In this document: piece after piece, positions 8,601-15,841 of the stretch | Numbering within the stretch: position 1 is the first letter of the stretch | How the letters are laid out: each line of letters opens with the position of its first letter | Assembly: GCF_023555415.1 (NCBI RefSeq) | Contig: NZ_JAKRYL010000008.1 | Span: forward strand, 117,297-181,296 | Length of the DNA: 64,000 bases | Reading direction: 5' to 3' | DNA from: Halalkalibacter alkaliphilus | GTDB taxonomy: Bacteria > Bacillota > Bacilli > Bacillales > Bacillaceae_D | The notes under the pieces: generated by a model | The model's database searches: none | Told to the model about the DNA's origin: nothing | What the model saw: the letters and a program-made list of their open reading frames with translations, nothing else | Program-made: the position numbers and the translations under genes

Positions 8601-9767
8601 ATGAATCACCGCTCGGTTTACCGTTTAATGGCTTATCTCTTTTTTGCTCATTCTACGATTACAATTATTAATGGCTATATCCCGGTATTCTTTAAATCGC
8701 AAGGGCTTACAGGTTCACAGGTTGGTTTACTGATGGCAATTGGCCCATGTGCAACGATTATTGCACAACCTATGTGGGGATATTTAAGTGACAAGTATAA
8801 GAGTATTAAGAAGATGATATTAATTGCCTTAATTGGATTAAGTGTTACCACGATTACGTTTATGTTTGTGAACACGTATGCAGGATATTTAGTCATGATG
8901 TTTATCTTGTTTTTCTTTGTTTCACCAACGACTGCATTGGGTGATTCCCTTGCTCAAAAGACATCGGTTCAGAAAAAAGTTAGCTTTGGACGAATTCGGT
9001 TATGGGGGTCGTTAGGATTTGCGATTACTTCGCTTGTTGTTGGCTATGTGTTAACATGGATAGGTGTCGAAAAAATAATGTTACCAATGTTATTCATGGC
9101 TTTAACAGCATTAGCAGTAGCTTTCTCTATTAAGGATGTACCAGGAACCAATAAACCTGTAACCGTATTAGATGCTGTGAAATTAACAACAAAACCTTCG
9201 CTCTTTTTGTTCTTGCTTTTGGCATTTTTCATCTCTGTGTCACATCGAGCGAACGACATTTATCTTGGACTTTATATAGTAGAACTTGGCGGACCTGAAG
9301 CTATGATTGGCTGGGCATGGTTTGTCGGTGTAATAGCTGAAGCACTAATATTTGCTACAACTGCTTATTGGTTTAGAAAATGGTCTCCATTAACATTTGT
9401 CATTCTTGCAGGTGTACTTTACGGTGCACGTTGGATATTGATGGCATTCGTTGAAAACCCATGGTGGATCCTCCCAATCCAATTGTTACATGGATTAACG
9501 TTTGCTGTATTTTATATTGCTGCCTTTCAAATTATTAATAAATTAATACCTGAACATTTACTAGCAACAGGTCATGTCCTTTTTATTACCGTTATCTTTG
9601 GACTCGCGGGAATTATTGGTTCTTTGTTTGGAGGTTTCGTTATTGAAGCCACTTCAATCCCGACACTTTATTTAATTGGTGCAGGGAGTGCTTTTATTGG
9701 TTCGATCGGTCTTGTTATTTTTCAAAAAAAAGCAAGTTCCAATCATAAAAATGAGGTGTCTTTTTAA
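8601..9767 (+). CDS. MFS transporter, nucleoside-H+ symporter / PPP-like family
   Basis: 388 aa with about 12 hydrophobic segments. The loop after helix 2 reads WGYLSDKYKS, the major-facilitator A motif (G-x-L-S-D-K). The early FFAHSTITIINGYIPVFFKSQG is typical of the MFS_1-like group that includes 3-phenylpropionate permease HcaT and B. subtilis YwbF. Substrate unknown. ATG 8601 is chosen because AAGGAGG lies 7-13 bases upstream; an in-frame TTG at 8583 precedes the ribosome-binding site. Its last codons form one arm of a hairpin. A HesB-like gene follows after 41 bp. Confidence 0.85.
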   Translation: MNHRSVYRLMAYLFFAHSTITIINGYIPVFFKSQGLTGSQVGLLMAIGPCATIIAQPMWGYLSDKYKSIKKMILIALIGLSVTTITFMFVNTYAGYLVMMFILFFFVSPTTALGDSLAQKTSVQKKVSFGRIRLWGSLGFAITSLVVGYVLTWIGVEKIMLPMLFMALTALAVAFSIKDVPGTNKPVTVLDAVKLTTKPSLFLFLLLAFFISVSHRANDIYLGLYIVELGGPEAMIGWAWFVGVIAEALIFATTAYWFRKWSPLTFVILAGVLYGARWILMAFVENPWWILPIQLLHGLTFAVFYIAAFQIINKLIPEHLLATGHVLFITVIFGLAGIIGSLFGGFVIEATSIPTLYLIGAGSAFIGSIGLVIFQKKASSNHKNEVSF

Positions 9768-9778
9768 TAAGACACCTC
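9753..9778. terminator. stem-loop at the end of the MFS gene
   Basis: GAGGTGTCTT / AAGACACCTC with a short T/A loop, overlapping the last codons. The T-run is poor on the plus strand, so it may only attenuate. The GGTGTCT core resembles the dispersed palindrome family. Confidence 0.5.
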
Positions 9779-9808
9779 CTACTTTAGAAAATGAAAGGAT
9801 GAGTTAGT

Positions 9809-10117
9809 TTGAAGATTATTCTAACGGAACGCGCAATTGATTTTTTTAATAATACGGATGTTCATGAAAAAGCCATTCGTGTTAGAGCCTATGATACGTT
9901 TGAGTGAAGTACGATGGTTGCGTACGACCTCACTCTGGATGAGTCGAGGCTTAATGATTCACAAAAGGAGTTAGAAGGACTCACTTTTGTTTACGATGAC
10001 AAAACAATTGAAGAAATTGGTGCATTTGTAAAAATTGATTACGTTCCTTCGCAAGGGCTTAAAATGATTAATGCTAATCAAACGCTAGCTTATGCTTTGC
10101 AACTAAAAACATTGTAA
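9809..10117 (+). CDS. HesB/IscA-like protein, predicted selenoprotein (in-frame TGA at 9905-9907)
   Basis: 102 codons with one internal TGA at codon 33; the frame is otherwise open from a TTG start at 9809 (AAAGGATGA 8 bases upstream) to TAA at 10115. Before the TGA the protein reads MKIILTERAIDFF..AIRVRAYDTFE, after it STMVAYDLTLDES.., the pattern of HesB-like proteins in which this position is a Cys. A hairpin with a UGGAU loop 20 nt downstream (9928-9949) fits a bacterial SECIS element. The alternative is a pseudogene with one nonsense mutation, but no frameshift or other decay is seen and a second HesB-like gene nearby shows the same arrangement. It may bind iron or an Fe-S cluster, or act in redox chemistry. 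Its stop is 1 bp from that of yppG on the other strand. Confidence 0.7.
9928..9949 (+). other. SECIS-like hairpin in the first HesB-like gene
   Basis: Stem of CCTC/GAGG (9928-9931 with 9946-9949) and ACTC/GAGT (9932-9935 with 9941-9944), one bulged C (9945) and apical loop TGGAT. The loop G pair is 30 nt after the TGA, inside the range usually quoted for bacterial SECIS elements. Same loop as the hairpin at 12151. Confidence 0.6.
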
Positions 10118-10118
10118 C

Positions 10119-10502
10119 TTACTTCTTAGCAAAGAGGCTTCCAATTGTCTTAACTATAGGTGAAGCTTGATGAACTGTTTTGACAACTTGGTCAACGGTG
10201 CTTACCGTTTTGCCCATATCAAATTTCCCGCTTTCATTCGTAAATGCGGATTTGAAGAAAGAAGGCTTATTTGGTTTATAGCCAGGGTGTTTGCCCATTC
10301 CCATACCAGGTGGAAACGGTGGTCTCGGTCGGCCCGGACCTTGCTGCATTGGTTGTATAAATCCATTCATCTGATGTGGTGGTTGATGATGAAATGGTTG
10401 TTGGCCAAATGGAGAGAATGGCTGTTGATATTGTGATGGATTGTGAAATTGTGGTGGCCTTTGCCCCATTGGACGCTGATGATTTTGATTAGGTTGAAAC
10501 AT
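10119..10502 (-). CDS. yppG: YppG-like spore-associated protein
   Basis: 127 aa of low complexity. Residues 1-75 are rich in Gln, Pro, His, Phe and Gly (QRPPQFHNP, HHQPPHQM, GRPRPPFPPGMG), and the C-terminal 45 residues (FFKSAFTNESGKFDMGKTV...IGSLFAKK) form the conserved YppG tail. Proteins of this type are associated with the spore coat or crust; the exact role is not known. ATG 10502 follows GGAGGTAGATTAGGA. It lies 15 bp after the small heat-shock gene on the same strand and probably shares its transcript. Confidence 0.8.
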   Translation of the reverse strand: MFQPNQNHQRPMGQRPPQFHNPSQYQQPFSPFGQQPFHHQPPHQMNGFIQPMQQGPGRPRPPFPPGMGMGKHPGYKPNKPSFFKSAFTNESGKFDMGKTVSTVDQVVKTVHQASPIVKTIGSLFAKK

Positions 10503-10517
10503 TCCTAATCTACCTCC

Positions 10518-10952
10518 TTATTCAATTGGTATTTGTTTACGTTTGTTAGGAATAATGATTTGTAATAGACCATTTTTATAAGTGGCTTTAACCTCTTGTT
10601 CATTAATGAAAAAAGGCACAGGAATGACTCGCTGTCTCGTTTGTGTTTGGTTGACTCGCTCTGTTATTCCACTTTTATCATCTATATATTCAGAGCGTTC
10701 GTCCTGTGTGACCTGAATTCTGACTGCTTGGCGGTAAATATCTAGGTTAATTTGGCTTTTGCTAACACCAGGAAGTTCAGCTTCAATGATTAAAGAATCA
10801 TTCGATTCGAAAACAGTAGTAGGAATAGGTGGCAAAAATAACGGATTATCATTAATATGCTGCATCGTATTTTGAAAAAAGCCATCTATAGTCTTTAAAA
10901 TGTCTTGGTAGTTTTGAGGAAGTTTTTTTGACCAAGGTTGTTGATCTGACAT
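10518..10952 (-). CDS. small heat-shock protein (Hsp20/alpha-crystallin, CotP-like)
   Basis: 144 aa. An alpha-crystallin domain covers about residues 45-140: FESNDSLIIEAELPGVSKSQINL is its start and GLLQIIIPNKRK its end. The N-terminal 44 residues contain the variable oligomerisation arm. It would act as an ATP-independent holdase; the length and the yppG partner suggest relation to the B. subtilis spore-coat sHSP CotP, but that is inference. The ATG at 10952 is preceded by AAGGGGTGA at good spacing; an in-frame GTG at 10961 lies in that site and was rejected. Confidence 0.85.
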   Translation of the reverse strand: MSDQQPWSKKLPQNYQDILKTIDGFFQNTMQHINDNPLFLPPIPTTVFESNDSLIIEAELPGVSKSQINLDIYRQAVRIQVTQDERSEYIDDKSGITERVNQTQTRQRVIPVPFFINEQEVKATYKNGLLQIIIPNKRKQIPIE

Positions 10953-11041
10953 CTTTGTCACCCCTTCTTAAGAGATTATTAGTATATATATATGAGAGAA
11001 AAAAGTAATGGTGCAGGCAGAATAATTAAAGGAGGGATTAT

Positions 11042-11977
11042 ATGAGAATAAGAATTATTGATTCCCATTGTGATGCGTTGTTAAAATTGTGGGAGCATCC
11101 AGAGCGCAATTACTTGACTGATGTTGATATTGATGCAAATGTCGAAAGGCTAAAAGCAGGCAATGTTCATGTTCAACTATATGCTATATTTGTTGAACCG
11201 TTTATTAAACAAGATCAGAAGTTTCAGGTTGTAATGGAGCAAATAGAAATCTTTTATGAAAAGGTTTTGAAATCTAGTTCTAGTATACGTCATATCAAAG
11301 AATGGTCAGATTTATCCTCTTTAAAAGAAGATGAAATTGGAGCAATCTTGACGCTTGAAGGTGTAGATGCAATTGGTGATGATTTAACAAAGCTTTCTAT
11401 CCTATATCAATTAGGTGTTCTATCAGTAGGATTAACATGGAATCAAGCAAACCTTTGTGCTGATGGTGTAGGTGAACCCCGTGGAGCAGGTCTCTCTACT
11501 TTGGGGAAAGAACTTGTATGTTTGAACAATGCAAACAAAGTGCTGACCGATGTTTCTCATTTAAGTATTAATGGTTTTTGGGATGTGATGGAATTAGCCA
11601 AATATCCGGTTGCCTCTCATTCTAATGCTCGTTATATTTGTGATCATCCAAGAAATTTATATGATGAACAAATTCAAGCACTCGTACAAAAACAAGGGTA
11701 CATTGGACTCGTGTTCTGTCCAGACTTTGTAACTAGCAATGAATATGCAACAATTAAGGATCTTCTGTTGCATGTAGATCATATGTGCAGTCTAGGTGCA
11801 GAAAATTATATTGGGTTTGGCTCTGATTTTGACGGAATTAGTAACAAAATAATCGATTTAGAGCATAGCGGGGTATATGGAAACTTAATAGAGGAATTAA
11901 TAAAACATTATTCCGCTTCTCAAGTTCAAAAATTTGTAAGAGGTAACTTTGAGCAATTAATAACTCGAATTGTATGA
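11042..11977 (+). CDS. membrane dipeptidase-like peptidase, family M19
   Basis: 311 aa, full length for the microbial dipeptidase family. Motifs for the two-zinc site are present: IDSHCD (His9 and Asp11), TLEGVDAIG (about 110-120, Glu ligand), TDVSHLS and ASHSNAR (His ligands) and GFGSDFDGI near residue 262. It hydrolyses short, often D-residue-containing dipeptides; despite the family name there is no signal peptide, so it is cytoplasmic. ATG 11042 follows AAAGGAGGG. It is followed after 59 bp by the second HesB-like gene, possibly on one transcript. Confidence 0.9.
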   Translation: MRIRIIDSHCDALLKLWEHPERNYLTDVDIDANVERLKAGNVHVQLYAIFVEPFIKQDQKFQVVMEQIEIFYEKVLKSSSSIRHIKEWSDLSSLKEDEIGAILTLEGVDAIGDDLTKLSILYQLGVLSVGLTWNQANLCADGVGEPRGAGLSTLGKELVCLNNANKVLTDVSHLSINGFWDVMELAKYPVASHSNARYICDHPRNLYDEQIQALVQKQGYIGLVFCPDFVTSNEYATIKDLLLHVDHMCSLGAENYIGFGSDFDGISNKIIDLEHSGVYGNLIEELIKHYSASQVQKFVRGNFEQLITRIV

Positions 11978-12036
11978 TTTTCTTACAAGCTTTTAGTATA
12001 CTTAATCTTAAGTAGTAGAAATGGGGTGAAACAAAG

Positions 12037-12321
12037 GTGAAAATTACAGATCGAGCAAAGGATTTTCTTGTAGAAACAATGAATGAACATGGATTAAATA
12101 CAGTTCGTGTTGTTTTTGCTGGCATGGATTGAGGAGGTCCTAAATTAGGCCTGGCTCTGGATGAACCAGCAGAATCGGATCAACAAGAAGTGATCAATGG
12201 AATAAATGTAGCTATTGAAAAAGACATAGTACAACAAGTAGCAGACTTGACTCTTGATTATCAAGAATCAGAAAGTGGAGCTGGTCTTGTTATGCTTGGC
12301 GGTGACCAAGACTGTTGTTAA
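12037..12321 (+). CDS. HesB-like selenoprotein (in-frame TGA at 12130-12132)
   Basis: 94 codons from GTG 12037 (GGGGTGAA 7-9 bases upstream) to TAA 12319, open except for TGA at codon 32. Translation around it is VRVVFAGMD-U-GGPKLGLALDEP, which I recognise as the core of the known HesB-like selenoprotein family, where U (or Cys in homologues) lies in G-x-U/C-GGP-x-x-GLxLDE. The C-terminus ends in Cys-Cys (GGDQDCC), as expected for that family, which uses these Cys with U for metal or redox chemistry. A hairpin with a UGGAU loop follows at 12151-12169. Read as ordinary DNA it would look like two fragments or a pseudogene. Decoding needs selA, selB, selC and selD, which are not in this window. 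Confidence 0.8.
12151..12169 (+). other. SECIS-like hairpin in the second HesB-like gene
   Basis: CTGG/CCAG (12151-12154 with 12166-12169), a C-A mismatch, then TC/GA, closing an apical TGGAT loop (12158-12162). It begins 18 nt after the TGA; the loop G pair is 27-28 nt after it. Part of the similarity to the other copy is forced by the shared Leu-Asp-Glu coding. Confidence 0.6.
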
Positions 12322-12616
12322 TGATGGGAGAGGTGTCGCTTTGGCCCTCTTCTTTTAGTGAGAGCAAAAAGTTAGTATTTTTTAGTCCCTTCTTTAGGTA
12401 CGTTTTTTTTTACATAGTTTTTCAAATAACTTAGAGCTGGAATAGATGGACCTTGTCATAACGAGTGTGAATGTGTTCAGCAATTTCATAAGTTCTCATA
12501 ATTGCCTTCGATTTTGGTGATGCCAATAGGTAATTAGAAGGACTCACACTGAAATTGAATTATTTTTATGTTACAATAACCAAAGGTTTTCGAGATGAGG
12601 AAGGAGTTTGATTGAA
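12322..12616. other. intergenic region, no gene seen
   Basis: About 295 bp of AT-rich DNA between the HesB-like selenoprotein and the SurA-like lipoprotein. A weak hairpin (GAGAGG..CCTCTTC, 12328-12354) could end the upstream transcript. No ORF with a ribosome-binding site, no RNA motif recognised. Confidence 0.5.
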
Positions 12617-13348
12617 TTGAAAAAATTTATAAGAGGAATTGGTATTTGTGCACTAGCATTTGGACTAGCTGCCTGTGGAGGAGATGAGGAAGCTGCACCA
12701 GAGGAGCCAGTTGCTTCTGAAGAGCCTGTTGAAGGCGAACAAGAAATGGATTCATTTATCGATACATCGGACATCCCTGATGTAATTGCAATTGTAAATG
12801 GGGAAGAGGTAGACAGAGAGATTTATGTCTCTACGTTAGAGCAAGAAGCGATGCAGCTTGCTATGCAAGGAATTGATGTTGACAGTGAGGAAGGTGCTGC
12901 CTATTTAGATCAAGTGAAAGATCAAGTTCTAGATAGAATTATTAACTCTATTCTAGTTACCCATGCTGCAAATGAAGAAGGAATTGAAGCAACAGAAGAA
13001 GAAATTGACATGGGTGTAACAGACTTAATGGCACAGTTTGGTCTTGAATCTGAGGAACAGCTCCAAGAACTATTAGAAGCACAAGGTGTTGATATGGAAG
13101 AGCTTCGTGCTGATGTTGCTGAAAACGTGAAGAGCAATAAGTACGTAGAGCAAAAGGTTGCAGAAATTGAAGTTTCTGAAGATGAAATTCAAGCCTTCTA
13201 TGATGAAGCTATTGCAGCTATGCCGGAAACAGAAGAAGCAGAACTTCCAGGTTTAGATGAAGTGCGTGGAGAAATTGAACAACAGTTGCAAATGGAAAAG
13301 CTTCTTTCTAATTTGAGAGAAGAAAGTGACGTAACTGTTAACGTGTAG
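12617..13348 (+). CDS. SurA-N-domain lipoprotein (chaperone-like, no visible PPIase domain)
   Basis: 243 aa. A lipoprotein signal ends in LAACGG (lipobox Cys near residue 20), followed by an acidic Glu/Ala/Pro linker and then a SurA N-terminal domain (IAIVNGEEVDREIYVSTLEQEA, helices up to about residue 220). The mature protein is very acidic. PrsA and SurA proteins carry a parvulin rotamase domain in the middle; here the sequence goes straight through with no recognisable parvulin motif, so it is more likely a holding chaperone at the outer membrane face. TTG 12617 was chosen: it is 10 bases after AAGGAG, while the TTG at 12608 is only 1 base from it. A strong terminator follows. Confidence 0.8.
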   Translation: MKKFIRGIGICALAFGLAACGGDEEAAPEEPVASEEPVEGEQEMDSFIDTSDIPDVIAIVNGEEVDREIYVSTLEQEAMQLAMQGIDVDSEEGAAYLDQVKDQVLDRIINSILVTHAANEEGIEATEEEIDMGVTDLMAQFGLESEEQLQELLEAQGVDMEELRADVAENVKSNKYVEQKVAEIEVSEDEIQAFYDEAIAAMPETEEAELPGLDEVRGEIEQQLQMEKLLSNLREESDVTVNV

Positions 13349-13361
13349 AACCAAAAACAGA

Positions 13362-13411
13362 AGACTCGAACGAAGCAGCTGATTTTAATTGGCTATCGTT
13401 CGAGTCTTTTT
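13362..13411 (+). terminator. terminator of the SurA-like gene
   Basis: 12-bp perfect stem AGACTCGAACGA / TCGTTCGAGTCT with a loop that can pair further, then TTTTTC. Confidence 0.9.
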
Positions 13412-13526
13412 CTTATTGTAAGGATTTCTTCTAAATTTTTCTTGCGACAAGACGGTTCCTCTTATAAAATATAGGTAATTCGTCTTGGTTCTCGTAGGAG
13501 AAGTGGGTATATGGGGGATGTATAAA

Positions 13527-14438
13527 ATGATTTATAGTAATAAGCAAGGTATTTTACTAGAAAGTGGTACAAATGAGTTGGAGATAGTAATGTTCCAAAT
13601 AGGAAGAAGTACATTTGGGATAAATGTATTAAAGGTCAGAGAAATCATTAATCCTCTCCCTATTACGGATACACCGAATAATCATGAGCATGTGGAAGGT
13701 GTCATCTGCCTGCGACAAGAAGTCATTCCGGTTGTTAATTTAGCAAAGGTGTTACATTTGCCAGAATCAAAACAGCCAGAACAAGATAAATTTATCATCA
13801 CAGAATTGAATAAAATGAAAGTTGCTTTTCATGTTCATAGCGTTTCTAGAATTCACCGAATTTCGTGGGAACAAATAGAAAAACCGAGTGAACTATCTCA
13901 AGGAAGTTCAGGTCATACGATTGGAATTGTGAAAATGGAAGAGATGATGGCATTGCTTTTAGACTTTGAGAAGATTGTGGTAGATATAAATCCTGATGCG
14001 GGGTTAAGTGTTGATCGAGTGAAGGCGTTAGGTGATCGACAGCGTTCTTCTAAGCGTATTGTCATCGCTGAAGATTCAACTACTTTACGTAAATTATTAC
14101 AAGATACATTATCGGCAGCAGGGTATGAATGCCTTCAGTTTTTTGAAAATGGAAAAAGTGCATGGGACTACCTTTCTTCACTTTCAAAAGATGAAATTAA
14201 AAGCAAGGTAGATGTAATTATTACAGACATTGAAATGCCATTAATGGATGGACACCATTTAACGTTGAAGATTAAAGAAAATCCACTTCTTTCTCATGTC
14301 CCAGTCGTGATTTTTTCTTCGCTTATTACTACAGACCTTTATCATAAGGGTGAAAAAGTAGGAGCTAATGCCCAAATTAGTAAGCCGGAAATTGTTCAGC
14401 TCGTAGAAAGATTAGATGAATTAGTGGAACGTAATTAA
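13527..14438 (+). CDS. cheV: chemotaxis coupling protein CheV
   Basis: 303 aa, the exact length of B. subtilis CheV. A CheW-like domain covers residues 1 to about 165 (ESGTNELEIVMFQIG, FGINVLKVREII, EGVICLRQEVIPVVNL), and a receiver domain the rest, with the acidic pair ED in VIAEDSTTLRK and phospho-acceptor Asp234 in ITDIEMPLMDG. CheV couples receptors to CheA and mediates adaptation through its own phosphorylation. ATG 13527 has GGGGGATG 7 bases upstream; in-frame starts at 13485 and 13518 are upstream but lack good spacing. Monocistronic. Confidence 0.95.
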   Translation: MIYSNKQGILLESGTNELEIVMFQIGRSTFGINVLKVREIINPLPITDTPNNHEHVEGVICLRQEVIPVVNLAKVLHLPESKQPEQDKFIITELNKMKVAFHVHSVSRIHRISWEQIEKPSELSQGSSGHTIGIVKMEEMMALLLDFEKIVVDINPDAGLSVDRVKALGDRQRSSKRIVIAEDSTTLRKLLQDTLSAAGYECLQFFENGKSAWDYLSSLSKDEIKSKVDVIITDIEMPLMDGHHLTLKIKENPLLSHVPVVIFSSLITTDLYHKGEKVGANAQISKPEIVQLVERLDELVERN

Positions 14439-14547
14439 AAGTAAGGAAAACCGTCTCAGGAAGCCAAGAACAGAAATGGCAAAGGCCGTTCGCAACGCTT
14501 CCTAGGTACGGGCTTTTAAAAGGTGCAGCGACTCTGTAAATTGTTAC

Positions 14548-14593
14548 GGGGGTAGCCCAAAAGGTTAAAATCGTACCTTTTGGGCTAGCCCCC
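14548..14593. repeat. dispersed palindrome, copy 3
   Basis: Arms GGGGGTAGCCCAAAAGGT and ACCTTTTGGGCTAGCCCCC around a 9-nt loop, with a T-run on the plus side. Placed between convergent cheV and the 38-aa gene, whose stop codon is inside the right arm. Confidence 0.85.
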
Positions 14594-14701
14594 TTGTTTT
14601 TTTTGTAAGGATTTCTCCAACTGCTTTTTTTGTTCTTCTGTAAGCAGACCCATTTTATTAAACAAATGAGCATAATACAATGTGCGTTTCGTTATACTCA
14701 T
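14585..14701 (-). CDS. 38-aa protein of unknown function
   Basis: Open frame of 38 residues beginning MSITKRTLYYAHLFNKMG and ending in a Lys/Gln-rich helix (LTEEQKKQLEKSLQKKQGG). A strong site, AAAGGAGG, lies 7 bases before the ATG at 14701. The protein is basic, predicted helical, with no signal or membrane segment. Upstream on this strand CATAATATA resembles a sigma-K -10 element, which would make it a late sporulation gene, but that is weak. The TAG stop and last two Gly codons lie in palindrome copy 3, so the repeat has supplied its 3' end. No family recognised. Confidence 0.6.
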   Translation of the reverse strand: MSITKRTLYYAHLFNKMGLLTEEQKKQLEKSLQKKQGG

Positions 14702-14869
14702 TTTCATTCCTCCTTTTATTATATATTATGCACACTTATAAAAAAGTTGACAGTGAGAAACTTTTTTTGTGAAGGTAAATAGCTAGAGAGGTCTTTCATA
14801 GACAAGGCATGAAATATATTGATATGATGTGTAAGAAGAAGTATGGTGTGTAAATAGGGAGTGACGTAA

Positions 14870-15169
14870 ATGAATATTCAAATTACAAAACCGGCATTGC
14901 AATGGTTTAAAGAAGAGCTTAATTTAAAAGGTGAAGGGGAATATGTACGTTTTTTTGCAAGGTATGGAGGGTGTGGGTCCATTCAAAGTGGATTTTCATT
15001 AGGTATTAATCAAGAAACACCTTCTGTCATTGGTGCAAAAGAAGAGGTTGATGGAATCACTTTCTTTATCGAGGAAGAGGATCTTTGGTATTTTAAAGGT
15101 CATGATTTAAAAGTGAAATATAGCCGAAAGAATGAAGAGATCGACTTTGTATATGAGGTACAAGAATAA
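14870..15169 (+). CDS. yneR: HesB/IscA-like protein YneR
   Basis: 99 aa. Matches the B. subtilis YneR (HesB-like core domain) family: AVKWFKEELNL-like start (ALQWFKEELNLKGEGEYVRFF), YGGCGSIQSGFSLG near residues 32-45 and a GITFFIEEEDLWYF block near 64-77. The single conserved Cys (GGCGS) is where the two other HesB-like genes in this window have TGA. It probably binds iron or a cluster, or is an orphan A-type-like carrier; it lacks the second and third Cys of true IscA. ATG 14870 follows AGGGAGTGA. A palindromic repeat lies 40 bp after the stop. Confidence 0.88.
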   Translation: MNIQITKPALQWFKEELNLKGEGEYVRFFARYGGCGSIQSGFSLGINQETPSVIGAKEEVDGITFFIEEEDLWYFKGHDLKVKYSRKNEEIDFVYEVQE

Positions 15170-15208
15170 ACTCACATATAAAAGAGGAAAGCATGTCCAT
15201 TGATTTTG

Positions 15209-15251
15209 AAGGTGTCCAAAAGGTCCACATGACCTTTTAGGACACCTTCTT
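15209..15251. repeat. dispersed palindrome, copy 4
   Basis: Arms AAGGTGTCCAAAAGGTC and GACCTTTTAGGACACCTT with one bulged A, loop CACAT, then CTTG. It would terminate yneR and possibly the gene on the opposite strand. Confidence 0.8.
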
Positions 15252-15321
15252 GTATATGCATACAATAACTGCTCTATTAGTTTTGTTATTTATTTAGTAT
15301 ACGGCTGCATTGTGTTTTTGA

Positions 15322-15585
15322 TTATTCTTCGTCTCTATAAATTGAAGGCTTAACCCATACAATTTGCTGGATCCGAACAAAAAATGGGCAATTTTTCACA
15401 TCAATGACAACATGGTCTGCCTTTACATCAGCAACCACTCCGCGAACAAGCCCTTCTGTTGTTTGAATAACGACATTCGTACGTAATAGAGATTGGAACG
15501 TTTGAATCATGAAAGGATCTACTCCTGCTACCATTTGTGGACGGTTATGCTCTGTAGACTGAGGGGTAACGTTTTGATAATGCAT
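15322..15585 (-). CDS. DUF2642 (YuzF-like) protein
   Basis: 87 aa. The C-terminal half (NVVIQTTEGLVRGVVADVKADH...PFFVRIQQIVWVKP) is the short beta-barrel-like DUF2642 seen in B. subtilis YuzF and in some spore-coat proteins. Residues 1-25 are polar and low complexity. No membrane segment. Function unknown; a spore-surface role is often suggested. ATG 15585 has AAAGGAGG 8 bases upstream. Single gene, divergent from msrA across 256 bp in which I see nothing else. Confidence 0.7.
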   Translation of the reverse strand: MHYQNVTPQSTEHNRPQMVAGVDPFMIQTFQSLLRTNVVIQTTEGLVRGVVADVKADHVVIDVKNCPFFVRIQQIVWVKPSIYRDEE

Positions 15586-15841
15586 GAAAAATGTCCTCCT
15601 TTAACTTTAAAATCCACTGTTATCCTATGCAGGTGCCCTCACATTGTTTAGGCTTCTGCCTAATAATGAAAGATTAAATGGAATGTACCGAATGCAATTC
15701 AAAAAGGAAGGAAAAAGTACAAGAAAGGAGCTATTCTTGTGCAAATAGGTTACCTATGTAGTAGTTGAAGTGAAAAAGAAAAGATAAAGTAACAATTGAA
15801 TGATAAAATTACCAATAATAATAAAAAAGAAGGGGAATAGT

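Noticed and set aside
9809..12321. Reading the two HesB-like genes as pseudogenes broken by nonsense mutations
   Set aside because: Two independent genes have exactly one TGA each, at the Cys position of the family, with no other damage and with matching downstream hairpins. Selenocysteine decoding explains this better, though sel genes are not in the window.
14377..14673. 98-aa minus-strand frame overlapping cheV and the palindrome
   Set aside because: It has no ribosome-binding site and runs through the end of cheV; the 38-aa frame in another phase on the same strand is the supported gene.
15600..15841. Small ORF starting at GTG near 15749 with AGAAAGGAG upstream
   Set aside because: It stops after nine codons (MQIGYLCSS); too short to support.
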